Shown in pieces: positions 16,326 to 24,690 of a DNA stretch of 64,000 bases. The notes under the pieces are model-generated. The model made no database searches, was not told the DNA's origin, and worked only from the letters and a program-made list of their open reading frames with translations. Made by a program: the position numbers and the translations under genes. Every line of letters begins with the position of its first letter. Position 1 is the stretch's first letter. This DNA comes from JARIHD01 sp963815935 (lineage in GTDB: Bacteria; Patescibacteriota; Saccharimonadia; Saccharimonadales; UBA4665): NCBI GenBank assembly GCA_963815935.1, contig CAWFIL010000004.1:124001-188000 (forward strand), in the 5' to 3' direction.

Positions 16326-17626
16326 ACAATAATTTCTTCGACTCCCTTAAGCATATCGTCACGTTTGACGAACTCACCCTTGCGACCGTTGAGCTCTTCC
16401 ATGACGAACATATCCTGCGAGAAGAAACTGATCAGCTTTTTGGCCTTGGCATAGTCGGTACGGTCAGCAGGTGACAGTTCATTTTCACCAATAATAGCGA
16501 TGATTGGCTTTAGCTGCTCGTACTTCTGCAATAAAGCCTGGACCTGTACGCTCAATAGGTAATGGCGCTCGCCGACGATTTCCGGCGTCAGTAAGGACGA
16601 AGTCGTGTGCAACAGGTCAACAGCTGGACGAATGCCCTGCTCCGCTACGGCACGGCTTAGGATGATAACTGAGTCAAGCTCGTGCTGAATGGTCTGTACT
16701 GCCGGATCGCTAATATCATCGGCAGGCACGTAAATAGTCTGCACGGCGGTGATAGAGCCCTTCTCGGTGGAGCTCAGCCGGTCTTGCAAGATTTTAACAT
16801 CCGAGAAGATAGTCGGCTCATAGCCGCCCTCGGATGGCACCTGCCCAAGCATAGTCGAAACTTCGTTCTTGGCCTGAATATAGCGATACATATTGTCGGC
16901 GAAGAACAGGATGCTCTTGCCTTGCTCGTCACGAAAATACTCAGCCAGCGTTACGGACGACAGCGCTATGAGTGAGCGGCGCACAGGGTTTTCGTTCATC
17001 TGCGCAAAAAACATACAGGTGCTCTTGAGCAGATCGGCATCACGCAAGGTTTCGTATAGTTCATGACCCTCGCGAATACGCTCACCGATACCGGTAAAGA
17101 AGCTTAAGCCCGAACCGCTCATGGCTATATTGTGAATCATTTCCATAGTCAACACGGTCTTGCCCACACCAGCACCACCAACGATACCAATCTTGCGACC
17201 CTTTACAAACGGCGCGAAGAAGTCGAGCACTTTGATGCCCGTCTCAAGAATTTCGGGGGCAACCGCACCAAACCCATCGCCACGAGCAGGAGCCGTAAAG
17301 ATGTCGCGCTTGCCTGCCTTAGTAGTAGCTATGGGCTCCTTGCCGTCCAACGGCATACCCATAGCGTCAATCACACGACCAATAAGTTCGTCACCAACAG
17401 GTATCTCGATACTGCGGCCAGTGCGTTTGACCTTCATACCCTTCTGAATACGACGGTCAGAGTTGATATTCAGACACATAGCTTCGCCACCTACGAGCAT
17501 ACTGTCGACAACCAGCGGCGTATCAAGCCCCTCGACTATAATTACTTCGCGAAGGTCGGGGTAGTCTTCGTCGAAGACGACAATCACAATCAAATCTTTG
17601 ACCGCCCGTACCACACCTTGGTTCAT
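16322..17626 (-). CDS. atpD: F1 ATPase beta subunit, divergent
   Basis: Catalytic subunit. The Walker A GGAGVGKT is at residues 150-157 and the catalytic Glu is E182 in GERIREG. VPADDISDPA and an ENELSPAD version of the DELSEED lever are also present. At 434 residues it is shorter than usual (about 460-480). The segments around FADNMYRYIQAKNEVSTML and HELDSVIILSR depart clearly from standard sequences. Catalysis looks intact. It overlaps atpC by 4 nt and follows atpG directly. Confidence 0.93.
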   Translation of the reverse strand: MNQGVVRAVKDLIVIVVFDEDYPDLREVIIVEGLDTPLVVDSMLVGGEAMCLNINSDRRIQKGMKVKRTGRSIEIPVGDELIGRVIDAMGMPLDGKEPIATTKAGKRDIFTAPARGDGFGAVAPEILETGIKVLDFFAPFVKGRKIGIVGGAGVGKTVLTMEMIHNIAMSGSGLSFFTGIGERIREGHELYETLRDADLLKSTCMFFAQMNENPVRRSLIALSSVTLAEYFRDEQGKSILFFADNMYRYIQAKNEVSTMLGQVPSEGGYEPTIFSDVKILQDRLSSTEKGSITAVQTIYVPADDISDPAVQTIQHELDSVIILSRAVAEQGIRPAVDLLHTTSSLLTPEIVGERHYLLSVQVQALLQKYEQLKPIIAIIGENELSPADRTDYAKAKKLISFFSQDMFVMEELNGRKGEFVKRDDMLKGVEEIIV

Positions 17627-17627
17627 C

Positions 17628-18479
17628 TTATGCTACCCTCGTCTTTCGTAATCCATTGATCATTTCCTTCAAACGTTCGTCCTGGATACGACGCTTAGTA
17701 CGATTAAATAGGATTGCCAGGTCATCATGTAGATCGTTGGCGCGATCTTTAGCCATACTCATGGCGCGGAATCGGCTGGCGTACTGTGCCAACTTGGAGT
17801 CCAAGATAACCTGGCTTAAAGCAATCTGCATCATAGAGCGCTCCAGATGAGCGACCACATCAAATGTCGACGGTTCAAAGATATAATTTGCCTCACTAAT
17901 GAACTCTTCACCACCCTGGACGGCCTTACCCTCTTCTTGCACGGCGTTATTAAGGTCGATACTTTTCACTTCCTGAACCATCAAGGATTTGTAGGTCTGG
18001 TAGAACACGATTGTATCTTTATAGGCACGAGCCTCGTTGATCAACGGCTGGACATTGATGTTGCGGTCTTTGCTCGGCAGCGTAAAGTACTTTTTGAAAG
18101 CAATACCCGCCTGGATAAGCTGTACGGCGCCGTGGTGTCCGATCACAATAATATCTTGTTTATTGGAGTCAAACTTCTCCAGCATAATTTTAATAAGCTT
18201 TTGATCGATATCACCGCTAAAACCGCCCTCCGAGGTGATGACGATATAGAGTTGTTTATTAATTACTTCCTCGGAAGAAGAACGGCCGAAACGAAACAGC
18301 GTGTCTACCCGCAACTGCGAATAAATCTGCCACAATTCGCTAAAGAATTGCTGCGACTGCAGTACCTGAGTTTTGGTCTGAGCGATACGCATACTAGCGA
18401 TGCCCTCAAATACGCTCGTCAGGTTAACGATAGTGTCCATGGCAACGCGTTGGGCGGCCACTTCTTGGAGACGGCTCAT
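17628..18479 (-). CDS. atpG: F1 ATPase gamma subunit
   Basis: Central rotor stalk. Long N- and C-terminal helices (DTIVNLTSVFEGIASMRIAQ at the start; RFRAMSMAKDRANDLHDDL near the end) flank a Rossmann-like middle (YIVITSEGGFSGDIDQKLI). The conserved C-terminal RMxAMxxAxxNA motif survives as RFRAMSMAKDRAND. 283 residues is typical. It overlaps the atpA stop by 4 nt. Confidence 0.92.
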   Translation of the reverse strand: MSRLQEVAAQRVAMDTIVNLTSVFEGIASMRIAQTKTQVLQSQQFFSELWQIYSQLRVDTLFRFGRSSSEEVINKQLYIVITSEGGFSGDIDQKLIKIMLEKFDSNKQDIIVIGHHGAVQLIQAGIAFKKYFTLPSKDRNINVQPLINEARAYKDTIVFYQTYKSLMVQEVKSIDLNNAVQEEGKAVQGGEEFISEANYIFEPSTFDVVAHLERSMMQIALSQVILDSKLAQYASRFRAMSMAKDRANDLHDDLAILFNRTKRRIQDERLKEMINGLRKTRVA

Positions 18480-19918
18480 TTCTTAGGCCCCGCTGGCACT
18501 GCCATTAGACTTTGCTTCTTGAGTTCATCCCGCAACTTCTCAAAGTCTTTATCATCGTCGTTCAATTTCTTGCCATACTCGTTAGCAGCCTTCTTAATGC
18601 CCTCCAGATTAAGCGCCTGGTTGTCTTCCAGATTAAGCGCAATGTCGAGCATCAAAGTTTGCGCCTTAAGCGTATAGCGTTCGCCAGGTATCTGATTGAG
18701 TAGCTGGTACAGTAAAGCACCACGCTTGAGACTTTGCTGGGCCTCGGGCGCCAGTTCGGAGCCAAAGCGAGCAAACTCCTGGGCTTGGGCATGGGCAGTA
18801 AGTGTCTTGAACGCCTGGCTACCAAGCTGTTTCTGGCGTGAACTCTGGCCACGGCCACCAACACGGCTCACACTAAGCCCCACACTTACAGCAGGACGCA
18901 TAGTGTCACGAAAAGTCTTCATGTCCAGGATCCACTGACCGTCAGTAATGGACATAATGTTGGTCGGTAAATACGAAGTAATGTCGCCACCCGCAGCGAA
19001 GACCATTGGCAGCGTAGTAAGGGTTTTGTGGTTGCTAGCCAATTTGCCAGCACGTTCCAACAGTGATGAGTGCACATAGAACATGTCACCCGGGAACGAG
19101 TCACGACCCGGGCTCGATCCAGAAAGTAAAGCAATTTCGCGGTAGGCATGAGCGTGGGCAGTGAGGTCGTCGTAAATTAGCAAGGTGTCTTGGTTGCACT
19201 GTTGCCACAAGTACTCGGCCATGCTGCAGGCAACATATGGAGCCAAGTAACTCATGATCAGCGAGTCGGCCATAGTAGAGACCACCACAATGGTTTGCTT
19301 CATGGCGTCGTAGGAGAGTAAACGCGTCAGCAGCATGTCAACATCACTACGGCGCTTGGCGATTAGCACATACACGCTCACGACGTCGGTATTTGCCTGG
19401 TTGAGAGCAATCTGTGTGGCAAGTGTGCTTTTACCGGACTTGCCATCACCAAGAATCGCCATACGCTGACCACGCATTAGCGGGAACAGAGTGTCGATGA
19501 CCGTGATGCCAGTCTCCAACTGCTTATCAAGCGCCTCACGAGCATGGAATGGTGGCGCGGACGAGAAGACCGGCCACACAGCATCGGCTGCGATTGGTCC
19601 TTTTCCATCAAGCGGCTCGCCAGTTACCGACACCACGCGACCAATAAAATCCTTACCCACCTTGGTCACTAGCTGGTCATGTTGCACGACCACAGTCATG
19701 CCTACGGTGGCGCTCTTAACGCCAAGATGTAGCACGATTATATAGTCCTCGTACACATGGTGCACATAGCCCTTGCTGCCATCCTCGAATAACACCAGGG
19801 CGTGCGTATTAACAGGTTGCATACCGCGGACTTTGATCATGAAACGATCAACAGCTATAACTTCACCAACAGGCTTACCTGCGCTTACTAGCTGATCGAA
19901 ATGTCGATTGTCGCTCAT
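18476..19918 (-). CDS. atpA: F1 ATPase alpha subunit, divergent P-loop
   Basis: Non-catalytic nucleotide-binding subunit. The arginine finger R352 lies in VSVGLSVSRVGG, and YLPTNIMSITDGQ is close to consensus. The P-loop is GDGKSGKST (157-165) rather than the usual GDRQTGKT. The N-terminal domain is short and the 480-residue length is below the usual 500-510. The C-terminus carries a charged helical tail. It overlaps atpG by 4 nt and atpH by 4 nt. Confidence 0.92.
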   Translation of the reverse strand: MSDNRHFDQLVSAGKPVGEVIAVDRFMIKVRGMQPVNTHALVLFEDGSKGYVHHVYEDYIIVLHLGVKSATVGMTVVVQHDQLVTKVGKDFIGRVVSVTGEPLDGKGPIAADAVWPVFSSAPPFHAREALDKQLETGITVIDTLFPLMRGQRMAILGDGKSGKSTLATQIALNQANTDVVSVYVLIAKRRSDVDMLLTRLLSYDAMKQTIVVVSTMADSLIMSYLAPYVACSMAEYLWQQCNQDTLLIYDDLTAHAHAYREIALLSGSSPGRDSFPGDMFYVHSSLLERAGKLASNHKTLTTLPMVFAAGGDITSYLPTNIMSITDGQWILDMKTFRDTMRPAVSVGLSVSRVGGRGQSSRQKQLGSQAFKTLTAHAQAQEFARFGSELAPEAQQSLKRGALLYQLLNQIPGERYTLKAQTLMLDIALNLEDNQALNLEGIKKAANEYGKKLNDDDKDFEKLRDELKKQSLMAVPAGPKK

Positions 19919-20427
19919 AGCTTATCTCCGGCGATTGCCTTAAGCAATAGCGCTCGTTGCTCGTGAAAGCGGTTGCGCAAGCTAAAGTCGAACGACTTGT
20001 TGGCAGTACGCACGATACAACCTGCAGCAATACTCGGTTGTAACCCCAAATGCAGTAAGGCGTAAGGATGGATGTTCGTACGTATCCAGGCTACTATCTT
20101 GGCAGTAAAGGCCGACGAAGGATCTGTGGCAAAACTAACACTAACTATAGGAGCCGATTTGTCGACTTCGGCGAGAAATGCTCGCAGCCTGCTCCGACTA
20201 TCAGCAACCAGCAAGTTTAGGTTGTTATTGCCAGCTAACGCATCGAGCAAACGCGATGTCTTGGGGAGCGAGACTTGCTGCTTACCCTTGTCGCGAATAT
20301 TAGCCTGCTCTACAAACTCTTCCAACGCCTCCAGCTCACGTTGTAAACGACGCACTTCGAGCGGTCCAAAGATCAGGATAGGCAGCTCGAGTTGCTTCGA
20401 CGGTTGCCGTTCAGCTTCAAGCGCCAT
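19915..20427 (-). CDS. atpH: F1Fo ATPase delta subunit
   Basis: Links the top of F1 to the b stalk. About 170 residues. The N-terminal half is weakly conserved and the C-terminal GLQPSIAAGCIVRTANKSFDFSLRNRF matches the delta signature. ATG 20427 is chosen because GGAGGA lies about 8 nt upstream; it overlaps the atpF stop. It overlaps atpA by 4 nt. Confidence 0.88.
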   Translation of the reverse strand: MALEAERQPSKQLELPILIFGPLEVRRLQRELEALEEFVEQANIRDKGKQQVSLPKTSRLLDALAGNNNLNLLVADSRSRLRAFLAEVDKSAPIVSVSFATDPSSAFTAKIVAWIRTNIHPYALLHLGLQPSIAAGCIVRTANKSFDFSLRNRFHEQRALLLKAIAGDKL

Positions 20428-21034
20428 TAACCACATCCTCCAAGATAGCTTGCTTGTTCACCTCAAGCTCTCCCAAGATGTACTCGAGCTGGTCATTCAG
20501 GTCGATCTGGTTGCCAATTGCGGCCAGCACGTAGTGATTAACAACGTCTGCCATGTTTTCGTCAAAGCGCTTGATGCGCCGGGCCTTTTCGTCGGATATT
20601 TCTTTTTCGAGCTGGCTCGAGAGCGCCGAGCGCTGTTCGTCAATGGTCTCCTTGGTTTTCTGGATGGACTCAACCGCCAACTGTTTGGCATCGCTAATAG
20701 CACTCTCGTAATTGGCAAAAGCCTCTTTTAGATCACGACTGATCTGGTCTTTCATGTAGTCGTTTAGCTGTGAGGTTGTGAGGCGCAAGTCCTGCTGCAG
20801 AAACATGGCGTTCTCACCCAAGATCTTCTCGAAGTGCAAACGGCCACGGTTACGCAATTCCTCACGGAATTCGTCGTTAAAGATGTGTTCAACATCCTTC
20901 TCGGCCGCACCCTCAAAGTCCTCGGTGGTCTTTTGCGCAGGGCCCATCCGGCTCAGACGGACAGACACATAAATAAAGCTGATTCCTCCAGCGAATATGA
21001 AGCCTAAAACGAGAACCAGCCCCCAGATTGTCAT
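20417..21034 (-). CDS. atpF: Fo b-like stator subunit
   Basis: One N-terminal membrane segment (IWGLVLVLGFIFAGGISFIYVSV), then a long charged helical region, as in subunit b. At about 205 residues it is longer than E. coli b (156), and it has an unusual acidic stretch after the membrane segment. ATG 21034 has GGTGGAG 8 nt upstream; GTG 21043 is the alternative. It lies directly after the c-like gene and before atpH. Confidence 0.82.
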   Translation of the reverse strand: MTIWGLVLVLGFIFAGGISFIYVSVRLSRMGPAQKTTEDFEGAAEKDVEHIFNDEFREELRNRGRLHFEKILGENAMFLQQDLRLTTSQLNDYMKDQISRDLKEAFANYESAISDAKQLAVESIQKTKETIDEQRSALSSQLEKEISDEKARRIKRFDENMADVVNHYVLAAIGNQIDLNDQLEYILGELEVNKQAILEDVVNGA

Positions 21035-21063
21035 TGCTTGCACTCCACCCTGCTAAACATTAG

Positions 21064-21903
21064 CTATATCCTTAGTAGTAAATATACCGCAAAAAGACCA
21101 ATTGCGAAAACAATTAACGCCATTAGCGTTACTTGGATTAGGTTTCGGAGAATCGAATGTTTGGCTAGCGGGTTGCGTCCAATTGCCGTCATACCGCTAC
21201 GCACACCGGCATACAAGATACCACCCGCAATAATTAGGCTAATTATCATAATTGCAAAGCTAACGTAAATGCGGAACGCACTGACCGGACGGTTGGTGAC
21301 AAGCTGGGCGGCCTTAGACAAGAAATCGGGTACTCCGGCTTCTTTTTGCTTTTCATACAAAGGATTGTGGGCTATCGATACTTCGATACTCACGTGGCCC
21401 AACGCGACCTTATCTTTGCCGTGGTTGGTCAATAGCTCGGTAGTGCTCTCGGCATTTGAGGTGCCATCAAAATCTTCGAGCGCCTTGCCGACCACCAACT
21501 GCTGAGTGGTCTGCGCCCTCATGCCAACGCCATTCAATGACGAGACTGTAATGTAGTCACCTACTTTGATGGGACCATTTTGATTGCTAACCAGCACTTT
21601 GTACTGGCCAAATGTTGCTACATATACCTGTTGGCTAGCGCCAGGATTGGACAGTGATACAGCAGCATCGCCAGCCGAGACCACAATGCCAAGCATGTCG
21701 TCGGTATTCTTCTGGCTGAGTGCTTCTACCTTAGAACTGTCGGTCGGTACAAGACGGACAATCATGCCGTTCTGGAGCCCAGTATCACTCTGATAACCTT
21801 GAGTAACGTTCTGGGCACGAGCGATACCGACAGTGCAAATCGCAAACAATGCCAAGCCGGCAAACAAAAGGAATCGCTGGAATATTCGCTTATGCTTTCC
21901 CAT
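21064..21903 (-). CDS. Secreted beta-domain protein with c-subunit-like hairpin, first gene of ATPase operon
   Basis: 279 residues with a signal peptide or N-terminal membrane segment (LLFAGLALFAICTVGIARA). An extracellular beta domain of about 150 residues follows (NGMIVRLVPTDSS, MLGIVVSAGDAAVSLSNPG, VATFGQYKVLVS, GDYITVSSLNGVGMRA), of a kind I associate with CPR genomes. Two C-terminal helices come last (about 211-233 and 255-278). The helices are joined by GRNPLA at 242-247, which aligns with the RQP/RNP loop of ATP synthase subunit c. The second helix has no Asp or Glu; Leu occupies the position 18 residues after the Pro where c carries its carboxylate. The gene sits where atpB/atpE would be. 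Its ATG is 8 nt from the -10 box. Confidence 0.7.
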   Translation of the reverse strand: MGKHKRIFQRFLLFAGLALFAICTVGIARAQNVTQGYQSDTGLQNGMIVRLVPTDSSKVEALSQKNTDDMLGIVVSAGDAAVSLSNPGASQQVYVATFGQYKVLVSNQNGPIKVGDYITVSSLNGVGMRAQTTQQLVVGKALEDFDGTSNAESTTELLTNHGKDKVALGHVSIEVSIAHNPLYEKQKEAGVPDFLSKAAQLVTNRPVSAFRIYVSFAIMIISLIIAGGILYAGVRSGMTAIGRNPLAKHSILRNLIQVTLMALIVFAIGLFAVYLLLRI

Positions 21904-21911
21904 TCCCTATC

Positions 21912-21940
21912 AGTATATAAGGATGTCCCTTAGCGAGCAA
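21912..21940 (-). promoter_or_regulatory. Promoter of the ATPase operon
   Basis: TTGCTC (21940-21935), 17 nt, TATACT (21917-21912). It lies within the end of the upstream desulfurase gene. The start codon at 21903 coincides with the expected transcript start, so the mRNA is probably leaderless. Confidence 0.65.
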
Positions 21941-23075
21941 CGATATCGGCTAGTATCTGCACGGCCCGACGGATAACGGCCTCGTCCGTCGATCGGCCCA
22001 TACTAAAGCGGAGTGACGATTGCGCATCTTGGGCGCTCATACCCATCGCCTTTAGTACATGCGACGGCTCATCATTGCTTGCGCTACATGCCGAACCAGC
22101 CGCAGCCAATACACCACGATCATCAAGTTCTATCAATAATCGTTCATTGTCTTGGCCCGGCAGCGTAATGTGGACGTTATTGGGAAGGCGTGTTTTGCGA
22201 GAGCCATTGATAGCCACACCGGGGATCTGTTCTTCAAGCAGTGTAAAGAATATATCCTGTAGATTTTTTAGGCGGCGTGCTTCTTCGCCGCGAGATTGTT
22301 GCGCCAGCTCCAGGGCAGTAGCCAGCCCGATCGCTCCAGCAACATTTTCGGTGCCCGCCCGCTGCCCACGTTCTTGGCCACCACCAACAATCTGTGGCTG
22401 GAAGCGGGCGCGACTGGAAGTAAAGAGAATACCCGTCTGCTTGGGGCCATATATTTTGCCGCCGTTAAGGGTCATAAAGTCGACGCCGAGTCGGGCGACA
22501 TGCAAGTCCAGGTAGTTGGCCGCTTGGGCGGCGTCGGTATGCAGATAAAGCGGCAAATCGTTACCGGCTTTTTGGCGGGTACGCCTGACTTCTTCAAGCA
22601 TTGCGGCAATCTGACGGATTGGCTGCACGCTGCCGACCTCATTATTAGCATACATAATGCTTACCAGGACCGTCTGGTCGTCAATCATAGTGCGTAAGGT
22701 ATGCAGGTCTACGACGCCTTGCGCAGTAACCGGCGCTTCTTTGGAGTGCTGAGCACGAGCCGGCAACAGAACCGAATCATGCTCAACACTGCTTACAACC
22801 ACATTCCCTTCCGGGAACTGCTCGATAACACCACGGATTACCAGGTTGTTAGCCTCGGTGGCACCAGCGGTAAAAATCACTTCGCTTGGACGAGCCCCCA
22901 GCACTAATGCAATGCGCGCACGGGCAGCATCCATGTCCTTACGCACACCAACGGCCGCCATGTAGGTAGCCGAAGGGTTATAAAAATGCTCCTTGTAGTA
23001 AGGAGCCATAGCATCAATAACCCGTTTATCCATGGGAGTAGCAGCAGCGTGGTCGAGGTAAATTGGTGTATCCAT
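21930..23075 (-). CDS. Cysteine desulfurase, NifS/IscS family
   Basis: PLP enzyme that takes sulfur from cysteine to make enzyme persulfide, for MnmA and possibly other thiolation. The presumed PLP Lys is K207 (TLNGGKIYGPKQTG) and the catalytic Cys is C330 (AGSACSASNDEPSH). 381 residues is typical. No scaffold gene (iscU/sufU) is adjacent, so tRNA thiolation is the likelier use. The ATG lies 10 nt after TATAAT (23091-23086). Confidence 0.92.
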   Translation of the reverse strand: MDTPIYLDHAAATPMDKRVIDAMAPYYKEHFYNPSATYMAAVGVRKDMDAARARIALVLGARPSEVIFTAGATEANNLVIRGVIEQFPEGNVVVSSVEHDSVLLPARAQHSKEAPVTAQGVVDLHTLRTMIDDQTVLVSIMYANNEVGSVQPIRQIAAMLEEVRRTRQKAGNDLPLYLHTDAAQAANYLDLHVARLGVDFMTLNGGKIYGPKQTGILFTSSRARFQPQIVGGGQERGQRAGTENVAGAIGLATALELAQQSRGEEARRLKNLQDIFFTLLEEQIPGVAINGSRKTRLPNNVHITLPGQDNERLLIELDDRGVLAAAGSACSASNDEPSHVLKAMGMSAQDAQSSLRFSMGRSTDEAVIRRAVQILADIVAR

Positions 23076-23093
23076 GTCTAATCGTATTATAAA

Positions 23094-23128
23094 AGATCGC
23101 CGCAGGTAGGCTAACCTAACTGCGATCT
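23094..23128 (-). terminator. Terminator after the 119-residue unknown gene
   Basis: A hairpin begins directly after the TAG at 23129: AGATCGC (minus 23128-23122) pairs with GCGATCT, with an inner TTAGG/CCTAC-type stem and a run of Ts. The T-run leads into the TATAAT of the desulfurase promoter, so terminator and promoter abut. Confidence 0.55.
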
Positions 23129-23488
23129 CTAGGCGTACAGTTCGGATTGGATAAGACGGTTGTACATAAGTACCGACTTACAGAGGCGGCGGCCTTCTTC
23201 GACCGTTACATACCGATATGGTTGGCCGTCTTGCGCCTTGAGGATACCGCTTGGGCGAACATCGTAGCGGGTCGTTACTGCACGGCGCTGGCCCGACTGG
23301 TCGGTCCACTCTTCGTGCCAGACCCATGTGTGCTCATCAAGACAGAAAAACTCACGGCGGACACCCTCTGGGATAGGTCCGAATAGTTCACTGCCGACTT
23401 GAGCTTCGCGGCGAATAAGCTCACGGTAGCGTCGCGCACGGCGTTCTTCTTCGGATTGGCCTTTTAGTGAATTTAGGATACTAAACAT
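23129..23488 (-). CDS. Unknown 119-residue protein
   Basis: Not recognised. Soluble and charged: a basic N-terminal helix (SEEERRARRYRELIRREAQVG) is followed by a beta-rich part with several aromatics (FFCLDEHTWVWHEEW, TRYDVRPSGILKAQ, YRYVTVEEGRRLC) and a C-terminal helix. AGGAGATAACCT precedes the ATG. It is the last gene of a run with the 120-residue unknown and tatD, and it ends at a terminator. Confidence 0.6.
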   Translation of the reverse strand: MFSILNSLKGQSEEERRARRYRELIRREAQVGSELFGPIPEGVRREFFCLDEHTWVWHEEWTDQSGQRRAVTTRYDVRPSGILKAQDGQPYRYVTVEEGRRLCKSVLMYNRLIQSELYA

Positions 23489-23498
23489 AGGTTATCTC

Positions 23499-23861
23499 CT
23501 AGGCGGCAAATGGCCGCTCAATTTCCGGGAAGTCCTCTATACGGCGAACGTCACCGAGAGGTGCTCCAGTGTCTGCAGCACCTTGGACATCGGCAGGTGC
23601 TTCATAGCCGAAAGTAGCAACTTCACCAATAGCTGGTTGGACAGGGGATTCGATTACCTGAGGGCCCTGGTTAGGGCTTGCCTCGTAGGCTGGAACGGGC
23701 TGGGTATATGCGGACTGCATCTCTTCCGCTTGGACATCAATGCCGCTCTGACGGCGGAAAGCATCGAGGGTACTACCGGTTGCAGTACCAACGACGTGCA
23801 AACGGTGCGCCGATGCTTCGTCGTATTGCCGTTCTATGCCTTCTCTTCGTGGTTGTGTCAT
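23499..23861 (-). CDS. Unknown 120-residue acidic protein
   Basis: Not recognised. Low-complexity, rich in Ala, Pro, Glu and Gln, without a signal peptide or membrane segment, and probably disordered. Only the N-terminal part (REGIERQYDEASAHRLHVVG) looks helical. It starts 4 nt after tatD and precedes the 119-residue unknown, which suggests that the two small proteins work together. Confidence 0.5.
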   Translation of the reverse strand: MTQPRREGIERQYDEASAHRLHVVGTATGSTLDAFRRQSGIDVQAEEMQSAYTQPVPAYEASPNQGPQVIESPVQPAIGEVATFGYEAPADVQGAADTGAPLGDVRRIEDFPEIERPFAA

Positions 23862-23865
23862 GTGT

Positions 23866-24690
23866 TTACCTCAGCCCAAAGACACTTTCTGCGTTATCGG
23901 TGGTGTATTGGGCAATCGCTTCTAAAGAATCACCCCGGAGTTCACTCAGGAACTCTGCCGTAACGCGAATGTGCTTAGGCTCACAGATATTACCACGATA
24001 AGGGGTAGGTGTCAAGAAGGGCGCATCTGTTTCAAGCAGCATCCTCTCGAGAGGAACGGCTTTTATGGCATCAATTTGTTGTTGCCGGTTAGTAAAAGTT
24101 GTAATACCGTTTAGACCAACATATAGGCCACGGCTCAGAATTTGTTCCAGGTCTTTCTTGGTAGAGCTAAAGCTGTGCATAACCCCACGAATACCCTTAT
24201 ATTGGTCAAAGATGGGCCAAAAGTCATCAAATGCCTCACGTACGTGGAAAACCATAGGCAAGCCGTGCTGCAGGGCCACCTCGATCTGAAAGCGCAAGAT
24301 GGTCTCTTGGTCGACCTTCAGCGAATGTGTATAAAAATAATCAAGTCCACACTCACCGACAGCCACAACCTTCGGTTTGCCGGCCAGTACCCCAAAACGC
24401 TTCAGCGCCTTATCGTTGCCGACATAACCTTTTGCTTCGTGCGGATGCAGCCCGATACTCGCCCATACATTTTTGCGGTCTTCAGCAAAGCCAACAGCTA
24501 CTTCACTATCTTCCAGTGTTGTACCGACACAAACAATACGCTGCACGTCGGCGGCGGCGGCCGAGACAATCATGTCATCGGGGCTGGGCTGACCGGCCTT
24601 CTGGTAGCGCTTGCGAGTTTCGGAGTCAAGCTCATGAGAGTATACCGCCTCGTGGATGTGACAGTGCGTATCAACAAGCCGCAACGACAT
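23866..24690 (-). CDS. tatD: TatD-family metal-dependent hydrolase
   Basis: TIM-barrel metallo-hydrolase of the TatD DNase family, with roles proposed in DNA repair and tRNA quality control. Metal ligands are visible in DTHCHIHEA near the N-terminus, GECGLDYFYTH, FHVREAFDDF, MHSFSS and LETDAPFLTP. 274 residues is typical. The metG TAA and the tatD ATG share an A (TAATG), so the two are co-translated. Confidence 0.93.
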   Translation of the reverse strand: MSLRLVDTHCHIHEAVYSHELDSETRKRYQKAGQPSPDDMIVSAAAADVQRIVCVGTTLEDSEVAVGFAEDRKNVWASIGLHPHEAKGYVGNDKALKRFGVLAGKPKVVAVGECGLDYFYTHSLKVDQETILRFQIEVALQHGLPMVFHVREAFDDFWPIFDQYKGIRGVMHSFSSTKKDLEQILSRGLYVGLNGITTFTNRQQQIDAIKAVPLERMLLETDAPFLTPTPYRGNICEPKHIRVTAEFLSELRGDSLEAIAQYTTDNAESVFGLR

